Of a DNA stretch of 64,000 nucleotides, positions 22,570 to 33,369 are shown in pieces. The notes beneath the pieces are model-generated. The model was given only the letters and a program-made list of their open reading frames with translations. It was not told the origin of the DNA and searched no databases. The stretch is from the NCBI RefSeq assembly GCF_000247695.1, contig NW_004624743.1:9379366-9443365 (forward strand). The letters are read 5' to 3'. A program made the position numbers and the translations under genes. Every line of letters starts with the position of its first letter. The stretch's first letter is position 1. The stretch comes from Heterocephalus glaber. Its lineage: Eukaryota > Chordata > Mammalia > Rodentia > Bathyergidae.

Positions 22570-24104
22570 TTTTACTGTAAAAATGCTTTGGTTGAATAGA
22601 AAGTTTCTTGATGTCACATGTGAAAAGTCTTTGTCAGAAAATCATGATCATGATGATACACAAAGATTTCATCCAGGATATGAGTTCTTTACCAACACCT
22701 CTTCTAGACAAAGAAGCTGTGGCTTTATAGCTGTCTTGAACCTACACAGCGTGCCCTGTCAGTTTTCAGTGATTCAGGAGTCATCTTATGCCCCAGCTCA
22801 GTGTGAGCTGTTTTGACACTTCCTCCAAAAAGTTCCTTCTTCACCCTCCCTACCAATGGGCTCCCACTTGGCCACCACCAAGTGGACTGAAACGTCTCCA
22901 CACCATACCCAACATGGAGAACAAGAACCTTTGTTCTCAGTATATTTGATTGTCAAAAGAGCATTGCAGTTGCCCCAGAGAAATGCAAGTCCATCTCCAT
23001 TTCAAGTAGTTTGATGTGTGGTAATAGGAGAGAGATTCCAATTTTGGACTTGAGCTTTATGTTGTGACTAACAGTAATTTAAATGTCCTGCATCAAAGAG
23101 CTGGGCTGATCCTCTAAACTGCATTAAAACCCACCGTGACATTTTGTTGTTTCAGAAACCCACAGTGCAATCTGTAAAGCATTATGCATTATAAGCACAG
23201 AATCTTATCTCTATTTTCTTGTGCATTCCAAAACTCTCCCCAAAATACTGATCAGAGACAGTGCCCACATTCAAAGCCTGGTGCCACAGGTTTGCTGCAA
23301 GTTAAGGGAGGAACAAATTAAAGCAACAGATGTTTGGGTTGCCTAGTCCTGTTATTTTCAAAACTTCATCAACAATGTAAAGTTCTAAATTAGAAATGTA
23401 CTCCAGTTCTATTGTTCCCTATGGAAAAGTCTAACTAAAACCAGAGTCTAAGAATTCATTTCCAAACAAATATTCTAACTTTGCTTTTGAGGGGGGAAAA
23501 ATAGACATCCTCTTAGAAGGGAAGAAGAAGGTTAATGCGAGCCTGATCAGACACCCCCCCCACACACACACACACACATTCAGCACCACAGCTGGGAGTA
23601 GGATTGAACCCATGGTAACTGCTCTCCCCATTCTTGCAGACTTAGTGACTCCACGGGGTGTGCTCCCCGGCTTCTGCTGTCCAGGGAGAAGCAGTAGGGG
23701 ATGCTCATGACAGCTAGGAAGATGTGTGGGTCTGGTCCCATCAACTCTCAGGATGCCTCCGCATGAGGTATTCTCACTCACTTCAAAGGCAGAGAGCTTT
23801 AGAAGCCCCTTTGCAAGGCCTGCGTGCACCAACTCAGCCATCCACTGCTCATCCCCCACCGGGTTCTGCATGCTCTGGAAGGAAAGTTATTAGCTCCCTC
23901 CTGGCCTCAAAGGGAAGCCTAGGCAGAGTTCCTTGCTTGCTCTGGAGTCTGCATCACTGTTGGCTGTTGGTACACATATTAACATATTTCTAAGGGGCAG
24001 CAACACAGGTCTTAAATTACATAGGGTTTCAGAAGAGTTTTTATCCAGGCTAAGGAGGGAGACTGGACCATTATGAAACAGAGCCAGTTTTAATTGAATG
24101 TGAA
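22570..24104. other. No gene seen; small C/CA tract inside
   Basis: Unassigned sequence. A C8 run passing into (CA)9 lies at about 23554-23578. Open frames on both strands around 23431-23993 overlap one another and have no splice support. Confidence 0.4.
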
Positions 24105-24355
24105 TTTATTTTTATTTTTATTAGCACACATTTGCAGTATATAATGATTTCACTCCTCATAGGGAGTTCATACATGGACACAGCACATCTTCATTGCTTC
24201 CTTCCCCTCCTCTTCCCCACTCCAATCTCTTGGCCCCTTCTCCATTTGGAAAAGTTCCATCTCCCTGTTTTCTATGATCTTTTATTTTCCTCTTTATTTA
24301 TACGTTGGGTTTTTTCATATAAGAGAAACCATGTAGTATCTCAATATCTTTTCCT
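24105..24355 (-). mobile_element. L1 3'UTR fragment
   Basis: Minus-strand L1 3' end: TTTATTTTTATTTTTATTAGC is the reverse of the A-rich end, followed by TTGCAGTATATAATGATTTC, pyrimidine-rich CCTCCTCTTCCCCACTCC and TTTTTTCATATAAGAGAAACC. It shares this order with the L1 ends at 16486 and 58835. Confidence 0.8.
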
Positions 24356-24384
24356 CCTTGTTGTTCTTGTCGTTCCTTGAATCC

Positions 24385-24640
24385 CTTTATCCTTGATCAA
24401 CTCTCAGGTCATCTCTTCCCTGAAACCACTCCTGACTCCACCAGCCACAGGGATCCCTTCATTTTCTGAGCTTTTAAAAATACATGTAGTACCTTCTGCC
24501 AACTTAGCACTTTACTATATACCCACCTGTGTTGGGCTTTGGTTTATATTTTTAATACTGACTCCTCAAATTGATTTTGAGTGTCTCATGGGCAGACAGA
24601 ACGTCTAACACTTACTTTCAGGACCTATCACAGAGGTAGA
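24385..24640 (+). mobile_element. L2 LINE fragment
   Basis: AACTCTCAGGTCATCTCTTCCC, TGAAACCACTCCTGACTCCAC, TTTAGCACTTTACTATATACCC-like and TTGAGTGTCTCATGGGCAGACAG match the L2 3' end order (…CTTCCCTGACCACC…, …GCACTTATCAC…, …GAGGGCAGGGAC…). Confidence 0.65.
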
Positions 24641-25564
24641 GGGGAGAGTGGATCCAAGAGAACCATTTGGCATAAGCTTCATATTCAGAACATCAAAGTT
24701 AGATTTTTGATGATATAACCAAATAAGGTTACACCTGAACTTGCAGAAGTACACTGGCAACAGTTATAAAGAGAAGCATTTCATCCAACAACTTTAAATC
24801 CGCCCGCTTCTATCATCTTCTTTTGGCATTACTTCATTCTACCACCCCAGAAGCTTCAAAAATATAGAATTATCTCAATTTCCCTCAAATTTGCCATAGG
24901 GCCTGGCACAGTGTGACAAAAGATTTGTTCAGAAAGTGTTCCCTCCCTGTTGGTCAGCACTACTTTGCCACAAACTGTCCACTGAGAACAATGCTTGCAA
25001 AGCACTTGCCTCTGACCCAGCCTGAGATTGGAGACTCAGGAACTGGTGGTGAGGATCCTCGGTCACCCTAGCTAGAGCCACCCTCCAAGAAAAGTGTGTC
25101 TTCCAGGTCTGCTCCCTTCTCTGGAGGTGCCTTGTCACCTTCCTGGCAACAACAGGAGTATCAAAAGGAGTAGGATACCTTGTTCTTCCGACAGTGAGGC
25201 ACTTCTAAGAATTTGAGGAGAGCCAGCACCCTGGAATTTAAGCTAATGCAATTCCAGGACAATAGTTACACGTGCCTTTTCTTTCTCAGAAGAGAGAAAG
25301 CCAAGCAGGAAACTCTGAGATAAAGCCAAGTTTTTTCAAAAAATGGTAGACTATGGAAGTAATTTCAGAGAAGTAGGACTAGACTGTGATTATAATGCAA
25401 TTCTCAGAACCCCAAAACTCTTTGGAAAGCAACATAGTGACCCAAAGTGTGAGAATAGTAAAAGGAAATACAAGCTGGTAGATTCACTTTGTGGAGAGAT
25501 TTCAGGGCAGCTGGTCACATTCAGGTCCTGGGCACCTCTTTCTACCCTGTGCCTGGTCTCTGTC

Positions 25565-25663
25565 TCCCTCCTGCCCCCTCCTCCTTCTCCTCCTCCTCCT
25601 CCTCTTCCCCCTCCTCCTCTTCCCCCTCCTCCTCCTCCTCCTCCTCCTCCTCCTCCTCCTCCC
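25565..25663 (+). repeat. (TCC)n polypyrimidine tract, about 100 bp
   Basis: An almost pure C/T strand made mainly of TCC/CTC triplets with a few CCCC interruptions. All six frames are open across it, giving spurious poly-Ser, poly-Pro, poly-Leu, poly-Gly and poly-Arg frames of 70-138 codons. Mirror-symmetric polypyrimidine tracts of this kind can form triplex DNA. Confidence 0.95.
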
Positions 25664-25883
25664 AGAATCCTGCAGAATGGCACTCTGCTGTTCTTTGCAG
25701 GTGTGCATGACTATGATTTGTTTAGGCCAATACCAAGCGAAGGACACAAGAGTCCATGAATGAATCATCACATCTCCAAGGCCCCATCTTGGCCATCATG
25801 GGCCAGGGAAGCATAGAGTTGGAAGCCCTGCTCTAGCTGGACCAGAGTAAGAACAATCATTGGCCCCTAGCTTCCCAGCAAGA

Positions 25884-25910
25884 GTTTTTTTGTTTGTTTG
25901 TTTGTTTTTT
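25884..25910 (+). repeat. (GTTT)n microsatellite
   Basis: T7 followed by four GTTT units and T6; probably the decayed inverted tail of a retroposon. Confidence 0.8.
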
Positions 25911-26279
25911 AACCACAAAGAAGTAAATCTTTATTCCTTTAAACCACTGAAATCTTGGGATTTATTTTACCACCCTATAAGCCCCCAGTCCTGATAGATA
26001 AGTGCAGGGATTAGCTCACAAGATTTGATTCACTGCTCCTCCCTCTTAAATTCCTTTGGGGTTGCACTTTTATATGCCAGAGAATTATAGTAGCCATGGG
26101 ATAAGGGAAGTACATATTACCAGATTATGCACTAGGCTCATGGTTAATTAAAAATGTTATTTTTATATTCAGACCAGTTTTGTACAAATAAGTACAAAAT
26201 TTTGTAATTTTATGATAAAATTGAAGATTTCAAAGAGTTTCAGAAGCATGGGTTTACAGAATGAAACAAGGAATTCAGG

Positions 26280-26420
26280 TAGAGAAGGGTTCCCCAAGGA
26301 AAGCATTCTCCATGAGCAGAAGAGGAAATTGGGGTACCGAAAAGTGAAGTGACTTCCCCAAGTCACCCAGCCAGCGACCGCAGCCCATGATGGAGTGAGT
26401 AGGATAATGAATCCTCTAGA
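26280..26420 (-). mobile_element. MIR/L2-like fragment
   Basis: GAAGAGGAAATTGGGGTACC, AAGTGAAGTGACTTCCCCAA and GTCACCCAGCCAGCGACC match the reverse complement of the MIR core (…GAGGAAACTGAGGC…GACTTGCCCAAGGTCAC). The ends are approximate. Confidence 0.55.
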
Positions 26421-26654
26421 GTTCTCAGCCACACAAAAGAGAACCATCCTCATGGAAGAACCAACCACGCTGCCCTCACTGTTCACTTGCAAGTGACAGG
26501 CTGGTGGCAATGAAAAGGCTGACCCCACCTCCAAAGCATTGCTTGTTCACAGAGGGAGAGGTCTAACAAATCCGCTGCTCTCCTTTCCTCCCCCAGTCCT
26601 CAGCTGACATAGGTGGAAAGGTGGGAATTAAGTAGATTTACCTCTCCCCTTTGC

Positions 26655-27050
26655 CTTAGTCACTTTCCCAGTGCTGAGACAAAATACTGGACACCCACTT
26701 AACCCAATATCCACTTTAGCTCGTTGCTTCTAGCAGTTTCAGTCCAAAGTCAGTTGTCTCGGACACAGGAACTGCAGGGTGGAAGGTCTGGGGGAGGAGG
26801 CTGCTCATCCGTGGCAGCTAAGAGGCAGAGAGAAGGGAGGAGCCAGGGACAGGAAACACCCACCAGTCAGGACCCTAGCAACCACCTCTTCCCAGACCCG
26901 CCTCCTGACATCACGTTCAGCTTGGAACTCACACTTCATTCATCAACTGGTGAATACAATATGCCCGGGATCCAATCCCCTTTCAGAAGGCCCACCCCTG
27001 AATGCAGGGGACTTTGGGGAGACCTTTTAGATCTGAACCCTAACATCCCT
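26655..27050 (-). mobile_element. MaLR-family LTR
   Basis: Reverse-strand LTR: TTAGTCACTTTCCCAGTGCTG, TTTCAGTCCAAAGTCAGTTG, CCGTGGCAGCTAAGAGGCAG, CTGACATCACGTTCAGC and GGACTTTGGGGAGACCTTTTAG. Same family group as 9436-9815. Its 123-codon open frame is incidental. Confidence 0.75.
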
Positions 27051-27059
27051 TTACATAGC

Positions 27060-28080
27060 TCCAAAATTTTCCAGCATCTGATCTTTGCAACCTAATCAAT
27101 TGTTTCTGTGTTGAGGTTATTAAGTATAATAAGCTAATGAACACATTCAGTAAACACACACCTCAGAGAATGTTCCCTAAAGCTAAACAACTCTTAATAG
27201 TTGTTTTCTGGGCCAACTCAGAGTTTGAAAAAATAACTTCTGCAGTGATTTTAGCGCCATTTAATTCCTAATAGTAATTATGTTAGGTAAAGTGTGGAAG
27301 TCACATTTATGTTTTCTTTTTACAACTAGAACTTAGTTTTTTTTCAGGCTTCTTCAGAATTCTATGAACTCAAATTTTCAAGTGGGGCAATTCAAGGCAG
27401 ATGAAAAGCAATCAGATTTTTCACAGAAAGAGAACTTTAAAATCGTAACACACCCTCAGTACTTCAGAGCTAACTATACATATTTAAGAGAACTTAATCT
27501 GAAGCTCTAGAAGCACCTGTGCCTACATTCTTTGCATCTGTGGAAGTGGCCAGTGATAATTTCAGATCAGTAACTCCTAGAAGTCAATATTCAGTTTCTA
27601 CCTCTTGTAAGTGTGGCCAGTTTCAGACAGGTTCACTACAGGATGCGCAGCACGGAGCGATGTCCTGAGCCATGTATGCCCCAGTCATGCAATGTCCATG
27701 GACATTAACTCCACTTCTTGCTAACTTATTTCTCATGCACATCACTCATCAAAGGAGAATTGCTTCTTCTTCACAACCCTATTCACTTTTAGAAGCCAAA
27801 TCCCTCACATGCATGCTGTTGTTTCCTCATCGTCCTCTAAGTAAACAAACTTTCCCTGCAGGGCCCTCTTGATGGAACTTGCTTTTAGAGCAGTGAGCAA
27901 CATGCTGACTCGAGTTGCAGTGACTCTGCTATTAGCATTGCTGCTGCAGAGTGAACGCAAGTATGACAGTTTCAGAAGATCCCAAACCAGATCCCTCAGG
28001 ATGGTCCCCCCCAGCAGCATCCCAAGTTGCTTATATCTCTGAGCTCACAGTGCTTTGTTTGCTTGCTTTCTTGGACATTT
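27060..28080. other. No gene seen
   Basis: Unassigned sequence between a MaLR LTR and a B1-dID SINE. Short open frames around 27672-28020 on both strands lack splice context. Confidence 0.4.
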
Positions 28081-28081
28081 T

Positions 28082-28225
28082 TGTAGTACTGGGGATTGAA
28101 CCCAGGCCTTCTCACTAACCTACCTCCTTTTTTAAATTTTGAGGCAGGATCTCCTGAAGTTTCCCAGGCTGTCTTCAAATTTGCAATCCTCCTGCCTCAG
28201 CCTCCAAGAGTGTTGAGATTAGAGT
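28082..28225 (-). mobile_element. Composite B1-dID SINE
   Basis: GTACTGGGGATTGAACCCAGG (dID end), TTTTGAGGCAGGATCTCCTG, CAATCCTCCTGCCTCAGCC and AGAGTGTTGAGATTAGAG read as the inverted dID plus B1. The 5' end of the B1 is truncated. Confidence 0.8.
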
Positions 28226-28229
28226 ATTT

Positions 28230-29247
28230 TAACACATATCTAACCAGTGCCTGTGATGCACTAACACTTCATTCTGTTCATCTAAATCCTGCTCAATCTG
28301 CAAAGCCTAACCCAAGCCTGCAAAGCCCTCTGAGGTACTTTCCACTTTCGATTTATCCTCAACAGTAGCCCACTTCCATGAATCCTGACAGCAATTTCTA
28401 TGCTTGCCATTCATCCTGTTGTACAGCCATTCTCTGTTTTGCATCTTCATGTAATTGCTTCATTGTGTAGGTCATGGATCTTTAATTTGATCAAAAGGTT
28501 ATAGAAAGGAGGAAATATGTGCAAACCAAAAAACTGAAATACTTTAAGATACTTAAAGATTTATGTATCTTTCCCAATTCTTAGGTCATCAGCTTTCAAA
28601 AATGTTCCTGGTTGAATCTACAATTGGCCTTAGAAAAACATGGTTGTTTCCCTACCCATCTATGATAGGAATTGCCCCCAAATTGTTTGCGTTTTGGAAC
28701 CATACTAAATGAAGGCCCAAACTCAAATGACACCAGTGAGCCACCCTAGCAAATGGATGGTTTCACCCTAGAGATGAAACATCAGCCCAGGCCAGGGGGT
28801 GGGAATTCTACACAGGAACAGAGAGAAGTGATGTGTCACACATAACCAGAGAAAATCAAGGCAGAGCCACTGTCAGCTGCAGACCCTGACCTCAGCCCCT
28901 CCAGGTGTAAGATACCCAAAAATCAATCGCCTGCATGGCAATGATGACCACACAGCACAGCCATCCAGGACACCTCCAGAGGAGGGGATCTTGGGAAGGT
29001 CCACATCTCTGTCATACAAACAAAGTATTCACCCTAAATAAAAATAAGGGTGGAAGTAGATTTGTGTAACCACTGGGAGATAACACATAGTTCTATACAC
29101 ATTTCAATGCTTTAGCAGACTGATGGTAATGGTGTTTTTCTGTATTAGTCAATATTTTTCAGATGGCAAATAAACTGGCTTTTCCTAGCATTAATAGAGG
29201 TAGATCATTGTACATGTGTTCACATGCACACACAATCTTCCTTTATG
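28230..29247. other. No gene seen
   Basis: Unassigned, moderately AT-rich sequence. No exon, RNA gene or clear repeat recognised. Confidence 0.4.
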
Positions 29248-29282
29248 TATCAGTCAAGGTTCACTAAAGGAACAGATTTAAT

Positions 29283-29361
<79 letters not shown>

Positions 29362-29760
29362 TAAATAAAGGATTAACTAAGTGGGCTTACAATGGCCATT
29401 TGCAGAATCAGAGGTAGAAGAACACAAAATGGCTGCCTGCATGCTGGGAAGTGGGAAGAGCCAGGTGACGGAAGGGTCTGCATGGGAAAGTGGAAGAGTC
29501 TGCACTGGAAGCTTGAAGATGAATGTCTAAAGGCAATGGTAAAGACCAGAGCAAAAAGGAAGACTTTGTTTTTCCCTTTTGTAATTCCATCCAGGCTACA
29601 AGCCTGTTGGCTGGTGCCGGCCACATCCTGGTCAGCCCTTCCTTCCTCATTATGCAGCCTACATGTCAATCTTCCAGACTCACCCAGAACTGTGCTCCAC
29701 TAATCCACTAAGTGTTTCTTAATTCCTTCAAGTTGACATCACAATGAACTACCACATTTG
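29248..29760 (-). mobile_element. MaLR-type LTR containing a compound microsatellite
   Basis: TATCAGTCAAGGTTCACTAAAG is a typical start of these inverted LTRs. After the TA/CA tract come GGATTAACTAAGTGGGCTTAC, ATTCCATCCAGGCTACAAGC, CTCACCCAGAACTGTGCTCC and CTTCAAGTTGACATCAC. Open frames of 60-103 codons on both strands are by-products. Confidence 0.65.
29285..29359. repeat. Compound (TA)n(CA)n(TA)n microsatellite
   Basis: About 8 TA units, about 14 CA units, a short ACATACATA transition and about 14 more TA units. The two TA blocks are self-complementary and can extrude as cruciforms. The tract sits at an internal position of the surrounding LTR. Confidence 0.95.
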
Positions 29761-29764
29761 GCTG

Positions 29765-30408
29765 GGTGGTTGTTCTCCTGGCATGCTGGTAAACATTCTA
29801 AAACGAATGGCACAATCTTCAATAAGGAATTACTAGGTCCAAAATGTCACTAGTGTCAAGTTTGAAACCTTGTTCTAGGAGTAAAGCAAGATATGGTTTT
29901 AGAGAAAGCCTGTTTCTTGTTTGGGGTAAAACAATTCAACTGTCTTTTGTTTATGCAAAAGGAAGGCCAAGATTATATTCTGAAATAAGTAATTTCAAAC
30001 TCTAAGACCTAATGATGGCTTGTGAACAGAATCTCTTTAGAGATCACTATGTTGTTAACTTTCCTTTAAATTTATTGGTGAGAGTGAAAAATGAAGAAGG
30101 CAAGAAGTGTCCTAGATTTCCAGGAAGGACTGAGTTGAAGGAATTCCCTTCTAAGGGAGATAAAATGATCCCAGCAATATCTCAGTGGGCAAGGGGCTAA
30201 ATAAAGCCAGTCAAAATTATGATTTTTGTAATAAACATCACAGATGGCATCTAGACTGGTAGGATTTGGTCAGGTTGCAAGTTTTCCTTTTTTATATTAT
30301 TCTCATTCTCTTGTAATACTCCCAAGCCTTAAAGTATTTTATAAAGCCTAAAATTTATTGTTAGGGAAAGTAAGGACTTTCAAGTCAAGGAGCTCATCAG
30401 AGAACGTA
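29765..30408. other. No gene seen
   Basis: Unassigned sequence between a MaLR-type LTR and a small minisatellite. A 62-codon plus-strand frame (30012-30200) has no support. Confidence 0.4.
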
Positions 30409-30510
30409 CAGGTAAAGGTGGAAGGGAAGTGCAGGTGAAGGTGGGAAGGAAGTGCAGGTGGGAAGGAAGTGCAAGTGGGAAGGAAGTGCAGTGAAGGTGG
30501 GAAGGGAGTC
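30409..30510. repeat. Minisatellite with 23/23/17/17/22-bp units
   Basis: Five units built on GGTGGGAAGGAAGTGCAG: 30409-30431, 30432-30454, 30455-30471, 30472-30488 and 30489-30510. The 17-bp units lack the GTGAAG insert of the 23-bp units. The reverse strand gives a Pro/Ser/Phe-rich spurious frame. Confidence 0.85.
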
Positions 30511-32339
30511 AAGACTGCCCAAAAACACATCGAGGACCCTACACAGCCCAGACACCCAGTGAGGCACGGAAGGAAAGAAAGTTGGATGGAAGCCTCTTGG
30601 GATACCTGACTAGACAAGGTGAAAGGTCCCAAGCCAAAGGGGTCTGTCAGAGGAGCTATGTGTCTCCCACAAATGAGCCTTTGAGCTCATGAGCCTTTGC
30701 TGATATCCTTGCCTGACTCAGTCATTGGCTGAGACCTTGGGAAGTGTGACCTCAGAGAAAATCTGACAGGATTGCAGAGCACAGCAGCTGGAGCCCTCGG
30801 CCTATTACAGTCCGGAACTTGGAGGACAGCTACATCACATCATGAATGTGACTGGAACCAGCCTCTTAACAGGCAAGAGGAACTGTCTTCTAGACCCAAC
30901 CCTTAACCCTCCTCTCCATTCATAGCCTCTCCCTTTTTCACCTTTTGCAGTTGATTCTTTAATTATTGATTAACACCGCACTAGGAAATAATTGCCAGCC
31001 AACTAAGTGAAAATAAATAAAAAGAGAAAGCAAATCCTCTAGGATGAACATAGCCAAAGGAGAAAACGAATAGACTTGAGAGTCAAGTCAAGAAACACTT
31101 GGCCTGTGCTGTAGATTCCCCTGGCACCAACCCAAGCGTTGCATTCTGAATCCCACCCTGGGGCACTTTGGCCTGTTGCCAACCTCTGTCCTACGGTAAC
31201 TGGCAGTTCCTTTCCAGACTTAGAGCTACTCTCTTAGAGACTCACCATTACCCACTGTAGAACTTCTAAGACAAAATTGAGTTGAATAAATTATTAGCAA
31301 TTTCATAATAAACTTCAAATCATCCTCCATACCTTTTCTTCAAACTGCCAGTGTAATTTATATATTAAACATTTAGATAGTACCATTCTTCCTTGTCAAC
31401 GCTGCCTTGTGTGAGATGGTTAAAAGCAGACCATTATATTCCAAGGGAACTGAAGTTCAGAAAGGCCTCAAGGCAGACAATGAGTTAGAAGCCTTCTAAA
31501 AGCCCTGCCAGCTCTGTGATTTTATGATTTTATGATTCCAGATGAACTTGATAGCGCACTGAGAAAACTTCCCTGCTACAGAAAAGGAAGTCAGTGGAGA
31601 AGCCAGCTGCACAGAGCACCTCCTCACTTCTTGGGCAACCTCCTAAAATGGAGAATAAACTTTTGAACCATAAATCATGACATCGCTTCATTTCTAAACT
31701 TCTTTTGGAAGAAGTGGGCATCAGAAGCCAGTACTTGTATTCCTTCGTAAATATTCTAAAAACACCTTGCAAAAGGACAAGTGAGCCTCAAAAGGTTTTG
31801 AGATTTTTGGTTTTAGTCCTAGACAGTATTTCAGGCATAGCCAGCAGTTATTTTTCTAGTCACAGTGTGGACTGCAGTTCATTTCTTCCTTATATCCTTT
31901 GTGCACATTTGCCAGCCCGGTGCAATAAATATCAATACACAGACTTCATACAAAGTTAAAATAAGTTGGCATAAAATGCCAGGAACATCAGAAATTCCCC
32001 TTAGTGTGCACTTCCTTGAGTCCATATGACTTAGGGATGGTCTGACATTAAAATTCCTATACACATTGTCTCCATCTTCTTTCCACAGCATGCTAGAGCA
32101 CAGAAATGTCATTAACTTTATAAAGCACGTGCACGCACAAATGCACACTTACATACACAACACTCATACATGTACACACAAAAAAGCTCAGCTTGTCAAC
32201 AGTTTTTGGGAAATAAAATACAAATGATAATTAGAAACATGTGTCCCCAGCAAAGAGCCACAGAAACTGAAAGGTCATCATTTTCCAAATGACCTAATTA
32301 GAAAAGCCTGGAGTGCTGGCTACACTATAATGGTTTTAC
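30511..32339. other. No gene seen
   Basis: Mostly unassigned. An MIR-like piece may lie around 31450-31500 (GGAACTGAAGTTCAGAAAGG), and a CA-rich interspersed stretch lies at 32125-32182. No exon signal. Confidence 0.4.
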
Positions 32340-32930
32340 ACAGCTTTTAACTCAGATTTCCAGTTTTAAAACAGTACAATTTACTGCTCCTGTGGCAATA
32401 TGAATTGTCACTTAATGCCAACAGAATTAGGGCTCACAACACCACCTGCCTCCAGCAAGCTTCTCATTGTTAGACCCATCAGCTGAGGATTGCTGATTTA
32501 CCATCCCAGAATGACCATTTAGAATCTAGTGCCAGGACTGCTGCCAAGTTGAGAACAAGGATTTCATGTAGAAGAGAGCCCACTTGGTACTTTACATTAA
32601 TGCCAATTGAAATATGCATGAATAGACCAAAGGGAAAAGCAGTTGTTCTGAATCAGACTATTAGGGAATGTTTCTTAGATTCCTTTTCTGGTCCCACAGC
32701 TAGGATTTTAATGCTAAATAATTTTAATTGCCCAGAGACAGCAGACACACACTGGCTGAAAATGCTGCATGATAGAAACTCAAACAGGCACCCAAATAGA
32801 ATTGTCGTTTTAAATAGATGCCTCTGTAAATTTGTATTTAATCTCTCTCATATTTATTCAATATGTTGTGATGTCCCATTAAGTATTCATTTTGCTTGTC
32901 TGCTTTGTTGCCTCAGTTCTCCCATCTGAA
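32340..32930. other. Repeat-free AT-rich block, candidate conserved non-coding
   Basis: This block has no recognisable repeat and contains homeodomain- and POU-like words (GAAATATGCATGAATA, AATAATTTTAATTGCC). A 126-codon plus-strand frame runs through it (32549-32929) but is not supported by splice signals. Conservation cannot be judged from one sequence. Confidence 0.25.
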
Positions 32931-33037
32931 ACACCTAACTAATGTGGTTTACTAACAGCAGGGTTTATCCAGAACATGAAGAATAAAAATTCAGTAACAG
33001 CAACAGAGGCCTCTATTTCTCAGCATCTTTTGTAGTT

Positions 33038-33368
33038 CTGTGTAGTTGTCAGCTTTCCCGTCACTGATACACAATACCTGACTCCCATAGCTTCAAGGAA
33101 AAGAAACTTAATTTGGCTCATGGTTTCAAGTGATTCAGCCCATGGTTGGCTGGCCGCAAGGCAGAGAATCCATGGTGGCAGGACAAAGATGCTTCGTTCG
33201 CGGTGCTGGCTAAGCGAAGCAGGGGAATGGTGCAAGAGAGGGAGGAGTCAGAGGTCAGACACAGCACCCAAGGTTGTGCCTCCATGGCCCACCCAGACAC
33301 ACCCAGAAGTGTGCTCTACTAATCCCCAGGGAGTTTCTTAGACCAATAAAGTTGACACAACTAAGGTT
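33038..33368 (-). mobile_element. MaLR-family LTR
   Basis: AACTTAATTTGGCTCATGG, CAGCCCATGGTTGGCTGGCC, GAATCCATGGTGGCAGGAC and CCACCCAGACACACCCAGAAG, then AATAAAGTTGACACAACTAAG. Reverse orientation. Confidence 0.75.
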
Positions 33369-33369
33369 A

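Noticed and set aside
25343..25771. Several open frames of 73-138 codons on both strands
   Set aside because: All run through the TCC tract and consist largely of single-residue repeats.
29392..29703. Overlapping open frames of 60-103 codons on both strands
   Set aside because: They lie inside a MaLR-type LTR.
32549..32929. 126-codon plus-strand frame
   Set aside because: No splice signals or family resemblance; the block is kept only as a conservation candidate.
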